Below are positions 51,658 through 60,842 of a stretch of 64,000 bases of DNA, one piece after another. A program made the position numbers and the translations under genes. The stretch is from Alphaproteobacteria bacterium (lineage in GTDB: Bacteria; Pseudomonadota; Alphaproteobacteria; Caulobacterales; Caulobacteraceae). The stretch covers positions 35,284 through 99,283 of the forward strand of contig JAHKAM010000011.1 of NCBI GenBank assembly GCA_018826515.1. Reading direction: 5' to 3'. The notes under the pieces were generated by a model. It saw only the letters and a list, made by a program, of their open reading frames with translations. It did not search any database and was not told the DNA's origin. Positions within the stretch are counted from its first letter, which is position 1, and each line of letters begins with the position of its first letter.

Positions 51658-52818
51658 ATGATCCCGTATGGACGCCAAGACATCTCGCAGGAGGACATAG
51701 ACGCCGTAGTCGAGACGCTGCGGTCGGACTTCCTGACGCAGGGGCCCGCGGTTCCACGCTTCGAAAAGGTCGTCGCTGACTACGTCGGGGCGACGCACGC
51801 CGTCGCAGTGAACAGCGCCACCTCGGCTCTCCATATTGCGTGTCTTGCCCTTGGGCTCGGGCCCGGTGACTGGCTATGGACATCGCCGATCACCTTTGTC
51901 GCTTCCGCCAACTGCGCCCTTTACTGCGGAGCCAATGTCAGTTTTGTCGACATCGATCCGGACACCTATAATCTCAGTGTCGAAGACTTGGAGCGTCGGC
52001 TCATCTCGGCGGAGCGCGACGGCCGGCTACCCAAGATCGTCGTGCCGGTCCATCTCTGCGGCCAGTCTTGTGATATGGCCGCAATCGCGGACCTGGCGAA
52101 GCGCTTTCAGTTCAAGTTGATCGAAGACGCGTCGCACGCGATCGGCGGCCGGTATGGAAACGGCTCGGTTGGAAATTGTCGATACAGCGACATCACGATC
52201 CTTAGCTTCCACCCGGTGAAGATTGTCACCACGGCCGAAGGCGGCATGGCGCTCACCAATGATGACGCGCTGGCGGCCAAGATGGCTCTTCTGCGGAGTC
52301 ACGGGATCACCCGCGATCCGTCCAGCATGGACGGAGGATCGGAGGGTCCATGGTACTACCAGCAGATCGATCTCGGCTTTAACTACAGAATGACCGAGAT
52401 GCAGGCGGCGCTCGGCCTCAGCCAAATGGCCAGAATCGAGACCTTTGTCTCTCGCCGGCAGGATATCGCCCGGCGTTACGACGAACTGTTCAGGGACACT
52501 TCCCTAGTCAGGCCGGTCCAGAAACCTTACGCGTACTCAGCTTACCATCTCTACCCGGTGCGGGTCTCCAGCGCTATTCGGCGAGAGGTCTTCGAAAGTC
52601 TCCGGGAATCCGGGATTGGAGTGAACGTCCACTACATCCCTGTCCACCTGCAGCCCTACTACCGGGCGATGGGATTTGCCCCGGGGGATTATCCGGAGGC
52701 CGAGCGCTATTACGCCGAGGCCATAAGTCTCCCGCTCTTTCCCGCCATGACAGACATGATGCAGGACCAGGTTGTCGCTGCGACCAAGTCTGCGCTCCAG
52801 TCTGCGAAGGGCACGTGA
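51658..52818 (+). CDS. pseC: UDP-4-amino-4,6-dideoxy-N-acetyl-altrosamine transaminase
   Basis: The 386-residue PLP enzyme belongs to the DegT/DnrJ/EryC1 aminotransferases. It begins PYGRQDISQEDIDAVVETL, has DASHAIGGRYG and the PLP Lys188 in SFHPVKIVTTAEGG, and the RLGFNYRMTEMQAALG-like region (DLGFNYRMTEMQAALGLSQM). It aminates C4 of the PseB product. Its last four bases overlap the pseF start. Confidence 0.95.
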   Translation: MIPYGRQDISQEDIDAVVETLRSDFLTQGPAVPRFEKVVADYVGATHAVAVNSATSALHIACLALGLGPGDWLWTSPITFVASANCALYCGANVSFVDIDPDTYNLSVEDLERRLISAERDGRLPKIVVPVHLCGQSCDMAAIADLAKRFQFKLIEDASHAIGGRYGNGSVGNCRYSDITILSFHPVKIVTTAEGGMALTNDDALAAKMALLRSHGITRDPSSMDGGSEGPWYYQQIDLGFNYRMTEMQAALGLSQMARIETFVSRRQDIARRYDELFRDTSLVRPVQKPYAYSAYHLYPVRVSSAIRREVFESLRESGIGVNVHYIPVHLQPYYRAMGFAPGDYPEAERYYAEAISLPLFPAMTDMMQDQVVAATKSALQSAKGT

Positions 52819-53519
52819 GAATCGCCGTGATCCCTGCGCGTGGCGGCAGCAGGCGCGTGCCGCGCAAGAATGTGAAGGATTTCTGCGGGCGGCCAATGAT
52901 CGCCTGGTCTATTGAGGCGGCGCTGGAAAGTGGTTGCTTTGACAGGGTTATCGTTTCGACGGATGACGACGAGATCGGCGAGGTCGCTACGGCTTGGGGA
53001 GCGGATGTTCCCTTTCGCCGGCCGGCTGATCTCTCTGATGACTTCACGCCGACCATCCCGGTGGTCGCGCATGCGATACGCTGGCAGCAGCAAAGCGGCG
53101 CGGTGGAGCAGGCCTGCTGCATCTACGCTACGGCGCCCTTTGTCCGCCCGGAAGATTTGCGCGCCGCCCTGTCACTGCTGGATGGGCATTGCGCAGACTA
53201 CGCCTTCACCGCGACGACGTTCGAGTTCCCGATCCAGCGCGCGATCCGCATCGACGGAGGGGGTCGCGTATCTATGTTCCAGCCGGAGCATATGATGACG
53301 CGGTCGCAGGATCTTGAAGAGGCCTTTCACGACGCGGGCCAGTTCTACTGGGGACGTGCGGAAGCGTGGCTGGCCGGGCGGCCGATATTCGGCCCACAGT
53401 CGGTGGCTCTTGCCTTGGAGCGCCAGCGTGTGCAGGACATTGACACAACTGAGGACTGGGACCGCGCCGAACTGATCTTCGGCGCACTCCAGGCACGAGC
53501 GCAAAAGGGAGACGCCTAG
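52815..53519 (+). CDS. pseF: Pseudaminic acid cytidylyltransferase
   Basis: The 234-residue protein is a CMP-sugar synthetase: IPARGGSRRVPRKNVKDFCG (CTP loop), RVIVSTDDDEIGEVA, FRRPADLSDDFTPT and the C-terminal QDIDTTEDWDRAE. It activates pseudaminic acid with CTP. The GTG start overlaps pseC. The order in this locus puts it before the last backbone steps, which is common in Pse clusters. Confidence 0.93.
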   Translation: MRIAVIPARGGSRRVPRKNVKDFCGRPMIAWSIEAALESGCFDRVIVSTDDDEIGEVATAWGADVPFRRPADLSDDFTPTIPVVAHAIRWQQQSGAVEQACCIYATAPFVRPEDLRAALSLLDGHCADYAFTATTFEFPIQRAIRIDGGGRVSMFQPEHMMTRSQDLEEAFHDAGQFYWGRAEAWLAGRPIFGPQSVALALERQRVQDIDTTEDWDRAELIFGALQARAQKGDA

Positions 53520-53523
53520 GGCC

Positions 53524-54153
53524 ATGCAGCAAGACGATTTCAGGACAGAGCAAGAGTCGTTCTGGGCCGGTGACTTTGGCACCGACTACATAGCGAGGAA
53601 CCAGGGCGACCAGCTTCTCGCCGCCAACCTCGCATTCTTCGCGAATGTGCTGCGCAGCGCGCGAAACCCGCGGAGTTGCATTGAGTTCGGCGCCAATATC
53701 GGGATGAATCTGAAGGCGTTGAAACTCCTGTATCCGGGGATCGACGCGTCGGCGATCGAGATCAATGCCGACGCGGCGGAGCAACTGGCGGAAACGATTC
53801 CGATTGGACAGGTGTTCAACCAGTCCATCCTCGATTTCAAACCCTCTCGGACCTATGATCTGACCTTGATCAAGGGCGTTTTGATTCACTTGAACCCGGA
53901 TGTGCTGCCGGAAGTCTACGACCGACTGGTATCGACGACGGGGCGTTATCTGGTCGTCGCGGAGTACTACAATCCGTCTCCTGTCGCGATCCCTTATCGA
54001 GGGCACAGCGACCGGCTGTTCAAACGCGACTTTGCCGGCGAGATTATGGAGCGACATCCCTCGATGAAGCTTGTGGACTACGGCTTCGCGTACCGCCGCG
54101 ACCCCGACTTTCCCCAGGATGACATCACCTGGTTCCTGATGGAAAAACACTGA
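53524..54153 (+). CDS. Pseudaminic acid biosynthesis-associated SAM-dependent methylase
   Basis: The 209-residue protein is a class I methyltransferase: FWAGDFGTDYIARNQG at the N-terminus is the hallmark of the Pse-associated methylase family. CIEFGANIGMNLKALK is motif I, and DLTLIKGVLIHLNPDVLPEV the post-I region. It probably O- or N-methylates the sugar or a precursor, for example at an N-acyl group; the position is unknown. It sits between pseF and the amidotransferase with a spacing of 4 bases. Confidence 0.82.
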   Translation: MQQDDFRTEQESFWAGDFGTDYIARNQGDQLLAANLAFFANVLRSARNPRSCIEFGANIGMNLKALKLLYPGIDASAIEINADAAEQLAETIPIGQVFNQSILDFKPSRTYDLTLIKGVLIHLNPDVLPEVYDRLVSTTGRYLVVAEYYNPSPVAIPYRGHSDRLFKRDFAGEIMERHPSMKLVDYGFAYRRDPDFPQDDITWFLMEKH

Positions 54154-54171
54154 ATTCTAGGATAGCAGGCG

Positions 54172-55323
54172 ATGCTCACTTACTGCCGACGTTGCGTCAT
54201 GCCGGACACCAAGCCGGACCTTCATCTCGACGGGGAGGGTATTTGCAATGCCTGCCGCAGCTACGAGAGCCGCAAGGCGGTCGATTGGGACCAGCGGCAT
54301 GAGGAGCTGGTCGAACTGCTGGCGCGCTATCGTCGACCGCGCGGGGACAACTGGGACTGCATTGTGCCGGTCAGCGGGGGGAAGGACAGCACCTACCAGG
54401 TCGTCCGCATGCTTCAGTACGGCCTGAATCCGCTGTGCGTGACCTCCACGACGTGTGATCTGAGCGATCTCGGTCGAACGAACATCGAGAACCTGAAGCA
54501 TTTGGGTGTCGATTATATTGAGGTCTCTCCCAATCCCTTGGTCCGCGCGAAGTTGAATCGCGTCGGCCTGCTGCAGGTCGGCGATATCTCCTGGCCCGAG
54601 CATGTGGGCATTTTCACCATTCCCGTGCGCGCCGCCGTGCAGTTCAACGTCCCCCTGATTGTCTGGGGCGAGAACTCACAGAATGAATACGGCGGGCCTG
54701 CCGCCGCGGCCGAGGGGAATGTGCTGACCCGCCGATGGCTTGAGGAGTTCGGCGGCCTTCTGGGCATGCGGGTATCGGATCTCATAGGGCAGGAAGGGAT
54801 CGAGGAAAAACACCTGATCAACTACTCCTACCCAAGCGACGAGGACCTCGCGCGGGTCGGTGTGACGGGCCTGTTCCTCGGTCACTACATCCCGTGGGAC
54901 GGTTTGGCCAATACGCTCATTGCCAGCGCAAACGGCTTTCACTCCTATAATAAGGTGGTTGAGGGCTCGATGGTGAACTATGAGAACCTCGACAACTACC
55001 AAACCGGCATCCACGATTATTTCAAGTACCTCAAGTTCGGTTTCGGGCGCGCCAGCGACCTGGCCAGTCTGCATATTCGCCGCGGTCGCCTGACGCGGCA
55101 GGATGGCCTCGATGCCGTGCGTCGTTTGGACGGACGGTTCCCGTGGGAGTATCTCGGCAAATCCCTGGAAGACATTTTACGTCCGCTTGACATTACCGTG
55201 GATGACTTCATCCGGACCTGTGACAAGTTCACCAACAAGAAGATCTTCAAGCGTGACGTGTCCGGCGCGCTGGTTAAGGATCGCGATGGTAACTTGACGA
55301 AACTGAACTTCGATAATTCATGA
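54172..55323 (+). CDS. pseA: N-acetyl sugar amidotransferase (PseA/WbpG-type)
   Basis: The 383-residue PP-loop enzyme turns an N-acetyl group into an acetamidino group using ammonia from a HisH-type partner. It has an N-terminal Cys motif (YCRRCVMPDTKPDL, ICNACRSYE), the ATP site VPVSGGKDSTYQVVRM and the family segment WGENSQNEYGG. Four-base overlap with the hisH-like gene downstream indicates a functional unit. It is related to Campylobacter PseA and Pseudomonas WbpG. Confidence 0.92.
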   Translation: MLTYCRRCVMPDTKPDLHLDGEGICNACRSYESRKAVDWDQRHEELVELLARYRRPRGDNWDCIVPVSGGKDSTYQVVRMLQYGLNPLCVTSTTCDLSDLGRTNIENLKHLGVDYIEVSPNPLVRAKLNRVGLLQVGDISWPEHVGIFTIPVRAAVQFNVPLIVWGENSQNEYGGPAAAAEGNVLTRRWLEEFGGLLGMRVSDLIGQEGIEEKHLINYSYPSDEDLARVGVTGLFLGHYIPWDGLANTLIASANGFHSYNKVVEGSMVNYENLDNYQTGIHDYFKYLKFGFGRASDLASLHIRRGRLTRQDGLDAVRRLDGRFPWEYLGKSLEDILRPLDITVDDFIRTCDKFTNKKIFKRDVSGALVKDRDGNLTKLNFDNS

Positions 55324-55964
55324 AGGTCGGCGTCCTCGACTATGGGGTTGGCAATCTCGGCTCTGTTCTCAGGGCCGTGGAAGAATTGCGTGTATCTCCG
55401 GTCCTGATCAGCCGCGCGGTCGACATCCATCACAACGATTGCCTGATCCTTCCAGGGGTCGGGAATTTCGTAGATTGCGCACGCCTCCTCGCCGAAGGCG
55501 GGTGGATCGAAGCGTTGCGAGAGGAGGTGCTGGGTTACAACCGCCCACTGCTTGGCGTTTGTGTCGGCATGCAGTTGCTGGCCGACGTGGGACTCGAGGG
55601 CGCCGGACCAGACAATCCGGCTGGCACGCCGGGACTCGGCTTTGTGTCAGGCCGGGTTGAACATCTCTCGACCTTGGGGTGCAACTTGAGGATGCCTCAC
55701 GTCGGCTGGAACGGCATCGTCAACAAAGTGCCGCGAGACAGTCTATTCGCCGGCATACCCGACGGTACCGACTTCTACTTCGTTCACAGTTACGCCTTCG
55801 TGGCGGACGATCCGGCGGACGTTCTTGCGACGGCTGACTATGGCGTTCCGGTAACCGCGGCTGTCCGGCGCGGCCACGTGTGGGGCACCCAATTCCACCC
55901 GGAGAAAAGCTCGAAGGCCGGCTTCCGCGTTCTTCAGAATTTCCTGTCCGGTCCTCAATGCTGA
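55320..55964 (+). CDS. HisH-like glutamine amidotransferase subunit dedicated to sugar amidation
   Basis: The 214-residue class I glutamine amidotransferase has LDYGVGNLGSVLRA, the nucleophile Cys81 in GVCVGMQLLA and the His/Glu pair in GTQFHPEKSSKAG. It resembles HisH, but no other histidine genes are here. Its place between the amidotransferase and the HisF-like gene shows it supplies ammonia for N-acetamidino group formation, as with HisH2/HisF2 of Pseudomonas O-antigen loci. Confidence 0.88.
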   Translation: MKVGVLDYGVGNLGSVLRAVEELRVSPVLISRAVDIHHNDCLILPGVGNFVDCARLLAEGGWIEALREEVLGYNRPLLGVCVGMQLLADVGLEGAGPDNPAGTPGLGFVSGRVEHLSTLGCNLRMPHVGWNGIVNKVPRDSLFAGIPDGTDFYFVHSYAFVADDPADVLATADYGVPVTAAVRRGHVWGTQFHPEKSSKAGFRVLQNFLSGPQC

Positions 55965-56740
55965 AGGTCCGAGTCATACCCACCCTGCTCTGGAAGAATT
56001 TCGGCCTCGTGAAGGGGACCGGTTTCGACAGTTGGCGTCGTGTGGGACCGGTTCTGCCTGCGATCAAGGTCTACAACCAACGCGAGGTCGACGAACTCAT
56101 CCTCGTCGATATCGTCGCGCATGACACCGGGGATGAACCCGACTTCGAATCCGTGAACGATTTTGGCCAGGACTGTTTTGTGCCGCTTACCGTCGGCGGC
56201 GGGATCACCAACCTGGTCCAGGTGCAGCGCCTTTTGCGGGCGGGGGCCGACAAGGTCAGCATCAATACCGCCGGCTACGAGAATCCGGGGCTGATCACCG
56301 AGATCGCGACAAGATTCGGAGCCCAGTGCGTTGTGGCCAGCATCGATGTGAGGGCGCGGGAGGGTGGTGGCTGGCGATGCTTCAGCCACGCCGGCGGCAA
56401 GGACACCGGTCGCGACGCGATCGAGTGGGCCCGGGAGCTCGAAAGCCGGGGCGCGGGTGAAATCCTGATCACCTCCATCGAGCGAGACGGCTTAATGGTA
56501 GGCTACGATCTTCCTCTTGTCGAAAGCGTCGCCCGCGCCGTGCGGATCCCGGTCATCGCGTCGGGGGGGGCCGGTAACTACGAGCACATGGTCGCCGCAG
56601 TCTCCGAGGCAGGCGCATCTGCTGTCGCCGCAGCAAGCATCTTTCACTTTACGGAGCAGACCCCGGCGGGCGCCAAGGCCGCACTGGCCGCTGCGGGAAT
56701 TCCCGTCCGGAAGAGCTTTCAGACCGATGAGCCCGTCTAG
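55958..56740 (+). CDS. HisF-like cyclase subunit (partner of the HisH-like protein)
   Basis: The 260-residue (beta/alpha)8 protein begins MLKVRVIPTLLWKNFGLVKG, with VDIVAHDTGDEPD in place of the standard HisF LDITA segment, TVGGGITNLVQVQRLL and IASGGAGNYEHMV. It overlaps the hisH-like stop. The differences in the substrate-binding segment fit an ammonia channel donor to PseA rather than a histidine enzyme. The ATG at 55958 is used; an upstream open frame lies inside the hisH-like gene. Confidence 0.85.
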   Translation: MLKVRVIPTLLWKNFGLVKGTGFDSWRRVGPVLPAIKVYNQREVDELILVDIVAHDTGDEPDFESVNDFGQDCFVPLTVGGGITNLVQVQRLLRAGADKVSINTAGYENPGLITEIATRFGAQCVVASIDVRAREGGGWRCFSHAGGKDTGRDAIEWARELESRGAGEILITSIERDGLMVGYDLPLVESVARAVRIPVIASGGAGNYEHMVAAVSEAGASAVAAASIFHFTEQTPAGAKAALAAAGIPVRKSFQTDEPV

Positions 56741-58296
56741 TGATGCGCGTCGGCATCCGGGTTGACGCGTCGCTTGAGATCGGAACGGGACATCTGCGGC
56801 GCTGCATGACCTTGGCGGCCGCTCTCATCAGCAAGGGAGCCGACGTCAGATTTGTCATCCGTCGGCATGACACGGTCGCGGAACTCGCTCTCCGTTCGGC
56901 AGGGTTCACTGTCTCCTGGCTTGACGCGCCATCCTCACCGACGAGACGGGCGACCGAAACTGTTGAGCCAAGACACGCTTCATGGGCCGGCGTCGGCTGG
57001 AGCGATGATGCAGACGAGACTGTCGAGGTGCTGGCCAGCTTTCGTCCGGACTGGATGATCCTGGATCACTATTCGTTCGACGCCAAATGGCACGAGAGGG
57101 TTCGCCAACGACTGGCCTGCGAGGTCATGGCCATAGACGATCTGGCGGACCGGTCCCTTTCGGTTGAGGTCCTGCTCGACGCCAATTTCTCTGAAGATCA
57201 CGCCGGAAAATATGCAGGGCGGCTCGCGGGCAGGTGCCAGCTGCTCGGCGGTCCGAGGTTCGCCCTTCTCTCCACCCGGTACAGGACGGCCTCGCGTTAC
57301 GAATTCCGCCCCGACGTCCACAGCATCGGCATTTTCATGGGCGGTACGGATCCGGACGGGGTCACCGCCCGCGTCCTCAGGACGTGTCGCGAATTCGCCG
57401 GCTTCCGGGGGACGATCGAAGTCGTTTCGACGTCGGCGAGTCCGCACCTCGACCAGCTTCGCAAGGCCTGCCTCGGCTGGGCGAACACGACCCTGTCCCT
57501 GGATCTTCCAGACCTGAGCGCATTCTATTCGAGACACGATCTGCAGATCGGCGCCGGTGGAACCGCAACCTACGAACGCTGCTGTCTGGGAGCGCCCACC
57601 ATCGCGTTGGCTGTGGCTCCCAACCAGTTGGCCGTAATCCCGGCGCTGGACGCCCGGGGCGTGTTGAGGGCCGCGCGGCTTACCGCCGACCCCGACGCGG
57701 ACATTTTGCCTGCCGCCCCATACCTCGGACAGGTCATTCAGGCGCTGGTCGCCGACCCAGAGGCTCGTCGGGATCTGTCCGAACGGGGGATGAGCATGGT
57801 GGACGCACGCGGCGCTGATCGCGTCGCGATCTGTCTTCTGCGCGACACTCTCGGCCTTCGGCGCGTGACGGCGGACGACGGGCCGCAGCTTCATGCCTGG
57901 CGAAATCACCCGACCGTTCGCGCGGTGTCCGGTAACGGCGAACCGATACCTCTCAACGCTCATATGGCCTGGCTGGCAAACAAGCTCGCCGATGACAACG
58001 CCAGACTCTACATCGCGGAAATCGGAGGGACTGCGGTCGGCAGCATCCGGTTTGACCGGCTGGACGGCGGCGACACGGAAGTGTCCCTCTATCTGGACCC
58101 GGATCTTCCGGGACTTGGGCTGGGCCCGCGCCTCCTGCTTTCCGGTGAAAAAGCCGTCACGTCGGAATGGGCCGGGGGCACTGGATTCACCGCCAGCGTC
58201 ATGCCGGATAACGAAGCTTCCGCGCGGCTGTTCATCAACTGCGGCTACTCGGGCGGTCCTCTTCGGTTCAATAAGGCAGTCACCGCGGACGCGTAG
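56740..58296 (+). CDS. Fused PseG nucleotide-sugar hydrolase and PseH N-acetyltransferase
   Basis: The 518-residue protein joins two pathway steps. Residues 1 to about 360 are PseG-like (VGIRVDASLEIGTGHLRRCM, LDHYSFDAKWHERVRQ, IFMGGTDPDGVT, IGAGGTATYERCCLGAPTIA), removing UDP from the precursor. From about residue 365 a GNAT domain follows (LGLRRVTADDGPQLHAWRNH, SLYLDPDLPGLGLGPRLLLS, VMPDNEASARLFINCGY), the PseH-like acetyltransferase acting at N4. In many bacteria these are two genes; the fusion is clear because the reading frame is continuous. The start is the GTG at 56740 or ATG at 56743. Confidence 0.92.
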   Translation: MMRVGIRVDASLEIGTGHLRRCMTLAAALISKGADVRFVIRRHDTVAELALRSAGFTVSWLDAPSSPTRRATETVEPRHASWAGVGWSDDADETVEVLASFRPDWMILDHYSFDAKWHERVRQRLACEVMAIDDLADRSLSVEVLLDANFSEDHAGKYAGRLAGRCQLLGGPRFALLSTRYRTASRYEFRPDVHSIGIFMGGTDPDGVTARVLRTCREFAGFRGTIEVVSTSASPHLDQLRKACLGWANTTLSLDLPDLSAFYSRHDLQIGAGGTATYERCCLGAPTIALAVAPNQLAVIPALDARGVLRAARLTADPDADILPAAPYLGQVIQALVADPEARRDLSERGMSMVDARGADRVAICLLRDTLGLRRVTADDGPQLHAWRNHPTVRAVSGNGEPIPLNAHMAWLANKLADDNARLYIAEIGGTAVGSIRFDRLDGGDTEVSLYLDPDLPGLGLGPRLLLSGEKAVTSEWAGGTGFTASVMPDNEASARLFINCGYSGGPLRFNKAVTADA

Positions 58297-58496
58297 GTTA
58301 GTCGAGTTTAGATTATTCGCCGGCGAGGCGAGCAAGCAACCTGATCAGGAAACCCTCAAGCTTTCCGGAAAGTGGAGCGGGCCTTTGCCTTAAACCCCGT
58401 TACGGTCGTACGGCCACACTACCTGTCAAAGAGACTCTCCTCTTCAAATCTCAGCTTGTGTCGCATGTGGCGTTTCGGCTAGGCACCTGACGCACC
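58297..58496. other. Gap between pseG-pseH and the initiating transferase gene
   Basis: No gene is seen. TTGTGTC (about 58456) and GCTAGG (about 58478) resemble a Caulobacter-type promoter, but they are very close to the GTG start, so this is weak. Confidence 0.3.
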
Positions 58497-59936
58497 GTGA
58501 GCAAGGTAATGTTGTCCACCGCCGAGATCGTCTACCGCAAGGCTTCGGATGAAGCCGGAACGGGGAACAGCCTCCACGGATCCGTGCCGCAGGTCCGGAT
58601 AAGGTCGCGCCCGGCGCGCCGGGTAGGCCTGCGTCTCGCCAGGTCCTTGATGGGGCTCGCAGCCTTCCTGACCTGGTTCGGGATGTTGAGTGTGGCCCGG
58701 TATCTGGACGTCGGCCCCGCCCATACGTTGTTCGTGCATTTCGTGGCCCTTGGAGGCCTGTTCGTCTACATTGAACGGGCCATCGGGCTCCACGATATGG
58801 AGCAGGCGGTCAACCTGCGGGTCGCCTTCGCGCTGGCAGTCGCCGCAATGCTCATCGAGGCGCTCATCCTGCTGGTCAGCTTCAACGGATGGCGCGGCGC
58901 CCATTCCATATTCGTGGTCGGAGCCATGGGGGGCGGCATGCTGGCCATTCGCTCCGGGCTGGTTCTGGTTTGCAGGGCGCTGGTCCGGACGGGCGTGGTG
59001 GCCAAGACTGTGGTGGTGGTGGGCCCTGAGTCCCCGCTACGCGACGAGGTTCTCGTGGAGCTGGACTCGCTGGTCGGTGTGAGGACCGTGGCCGTCCATT
59101 CGGGGGACGACTTCCAGCCGCTGGCCGAAGAGATGGCGGCAGGCCCCGTTGATGAGGTCATTCTCGTCGCCAGTGAACCGCTCCAACTGCAGCCGATCGT
59201 CGACGGGCTCGAGGTTCATGCCATCGATCTACTGTTTATCGCGCCGATGCCTGCGGGGCCGGTCGAGCGCCGGTTGCGGTTTCGGTCTCCGATTGAGCAC
59301 GGCAGGGTCCTGCAGGATCGACGCCAGAGCGGCGGCTCATACCTGATCAAGCGCGCGATAGACGTGACCCTGTCCGCCACAGCCCTGGTCGTTCTCGCTC
59401 CGCTGTTGCTGGCCATAGCGATTGCGGTCCGCCTAGATTCTCCTGGCCCGGCCTTGTTCAAGCAGACGCGCTTCGGATATGGCGGGCGCGAGTTTCTGAT
59501 GTGGAAATTCCGCTCCATGCGTACGGACGCGGCAGACCATTCAGGCAGCACCCTGACCAAGAGAAACGATGACCGCGTGACGCGGCTGGGAGGTTTTCTG
59601 CGTTCGAGCAGCCTTGATGAGTTGCCTCAGCTGGTCAATATCCTCATAGGAGAGCTTTCAATCGTCGGGCCGCGACCGCATCCGTCCGGGGCCAAGGCTG
59701 GCGACGTGCTCTATGACGAGCTGATTGGCAACTTCAAGGCTCGCTATCGGGTCCGTCCGGGGCTGACCGGACTCGCCCAGTGCAGCGGGTTGCGTGGCAA
59801 TACCGATACTGAGGCCAAACTGATTTCCCGGTTCGAGAAGGATATGGAGTACGTCGAGACTTGGACGATTCTCCGCGACATCGAGATCATGCTCAAGACG
59901 GTCGCTCACCTCGTGGGCCGAGAAAACGCCTACTGA
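58497..59936 (+). CDS. Polyprenyl-phosphate hexose-1-phosphate transferase (initiating glycosyltransferase)
   Basis: The 479-residue protein has four N-terminal membrane helices, a central nucleotide-fold region (TVVVVGPESPLRDEVLVELD) and a C-terminal PGT domain: SYLIKRAIDVTLSATALVVL, FKQTRFGYGGREFLMWKFRS, TKRNDDRVTRLGGFLR, DELPQLVNILIGELSIVGPR and the basic YRVRPGLTGLAQ region. It should load the first sugar-1-phosphate on undecaprenyl phosphate to start the repeat unit. WcaJ/PssY-like enzymes usually use UDP-glucose or galactose. GTG is the start. Confidence 0.9.
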   Translation: MSKVMLSTAEIVYRKASDEAGTGNSLHGSVPQVRIRSRPARRVGLRLARSLMGLAAFLTWFGMLSVARYLDVGPAHTLFVHFVALGGLFVYIERAIGLHDMEQAVNLRVAFALAVAAMLIEALILLVSFNGWRGAHSIFVVGAMGGGMLAIRSGLVLVCRALVRTGVVAKTVVVVGPESPLRDEVLVELDSLVGVRTVAVHSGDDFQPLAEEMAAGPVDEVILVASEPLQLQPIVDGLEVHAIDLLFIAPMPAGPVERRLRFRSPIEHGRVLQDRRQSGGSYLIKRAIDVTLSATALVVLAPLLLAIAIAVRLDSPGPALFKQTRFGYGGREFLMWKFRSMRTDAADHSGSTLTKRNDDRVTRLGGFLRSSSLDELPQLVNILIGELSIVGPRPHPSGAKAGDVLYDELIGNFKARYRVRPGLTGLAQCSGLRGNTDTEAKLISRFEKDMEYVETWTILRDIEIMLKTVAHLVGRENAY

Positions 59937-59984
59937 AAGCGATTGTCCTCGGCTGCGTGACCGCAGATCCAAAGAACAGGTTTC

Positions 59985-60842
59985 ATGTCAAACGCCTCCC
60001 CTCTTCCCCGGTCGCAGACTGCCAGGGTCATCATCGTCGGTGCCTCGGGGCTTATTGGCGGCGCCGTTGCGCGGGAAGCGGTGGCTTGTGGACTGCAGGT
60101 GATACCGGTCGGCAGGGGAGAAAGGGTTGAAGACGTCGTAACGGCGGGTGACGTCGTGCTCACCTGCGCCATGGAGCCGGCCTACAAGACGGGCCCGTAC
60201 GACCCAACGATCGATATGGAGCGGAGGAACGCCGAAGCGGCCCTCGGCGCAGGGGCCCGGGTGGTGATGTTGAGCACCCGGAAGGTCTATCGGGCAGACG
60301 CTCAGTGGGGAGCGACTGAGGCGGCGGCAACCCTCTCCGATGGTTATGGTTATGGTCCGAACAAGTCACGGACCGAGACTTGGCTTCTTAATGCCGCCGC
60401 CAATACCAATCGGGCCTTGATCGTGCGGCTGAGTAATGTGTTCGGGTTTGAGTTCATCCCGGGCGCGCCACCGCGCCCCTCTTTCTTCGGTCAGATGCTC
60501 TACCGATTGAAGATGCAAGGTGAGATTCTGTTCGACATGTCGCCTGACACGCGTCGAGACTTCATTGCGGTGGAAACCGTGGCGACCGCGCTCGTGGACG
60601 CGATCTTTAAGGACGTCTCCGGCGTGTACAACCTCGGCGCTGGGGCCGCGACCGCCTGCAATGACATTGCCTGCGCCTTGATTAACGGCTATGGCGATGG
60701 CCGTCTCTTTGGGGCTGACGCTGTCCGAGACGAATTCTTTTTGGACTGCCGAAAGTGGAACTCTGAGATCGGACCTCTAGACGGTCGATCCGGTCTTTTG
60801 AGTGACGTCACAACCCTTGGAGAACGGCTTAGACATGCGTAA
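59985..60842 (+). CDS. Extended-SDR nucleotide-sugar reductase/epimerase
   Basis: The 285-residue protein has the NAD(P) motif IVGASGLIGGAVARE and the YGYGPNK active-site region, with a substrate-binding part similar to RmlD-type reductases (STRKVYRADAQWGATEAAAT; IVRLSNVFGFEF). The specific sugar cannot be assigned. It overlaps the following dehydratase-like gene by 8 bases, so they work together. A 6-deoxy-hexose or related derivative is likely. Confidence 0.72.
   Translation: MSNASPLPRSQTARVIIVGASGLIGGAVAREAVACGLQVIPVGRGERVEDVVTAGDVVLTCAMEPAYKTGPYDPTIDMERRNAEAALGAGARVVMLSTRKVYRADAQWGATEAAATLSDGYGYGPNKSRTETWLLNAAANTNRALIVRLSNVFGFEFIPGAPPRPSFFGQMLYRLKMQGEILFDMSPDTRRDFIAVETVATALVDAIFKDVSGVYNLGAGAATACNDIACALINGYGDGRLFGADAVRDEFFLDCRKWNSEIGPLDGRSGLLSDVTTLGERLRHA

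Noticed and set aside
54172..55323. Asparagine synthetase or tRNA thiolation enzyme
   Set aside because: The PP-loop is shared, but the Cys pairs, the WGENSQNEYGG segment and the location in a Pse cluster fit N-acetyl sugar amidotransferases.
55320..56740. A histidine biosynthesis fragment (hisH-hisF)
   Set aside because: No other his genes are nearby, the HisF-like substrate segment differs, and both are coupled to a PseA-type amidotransferase.
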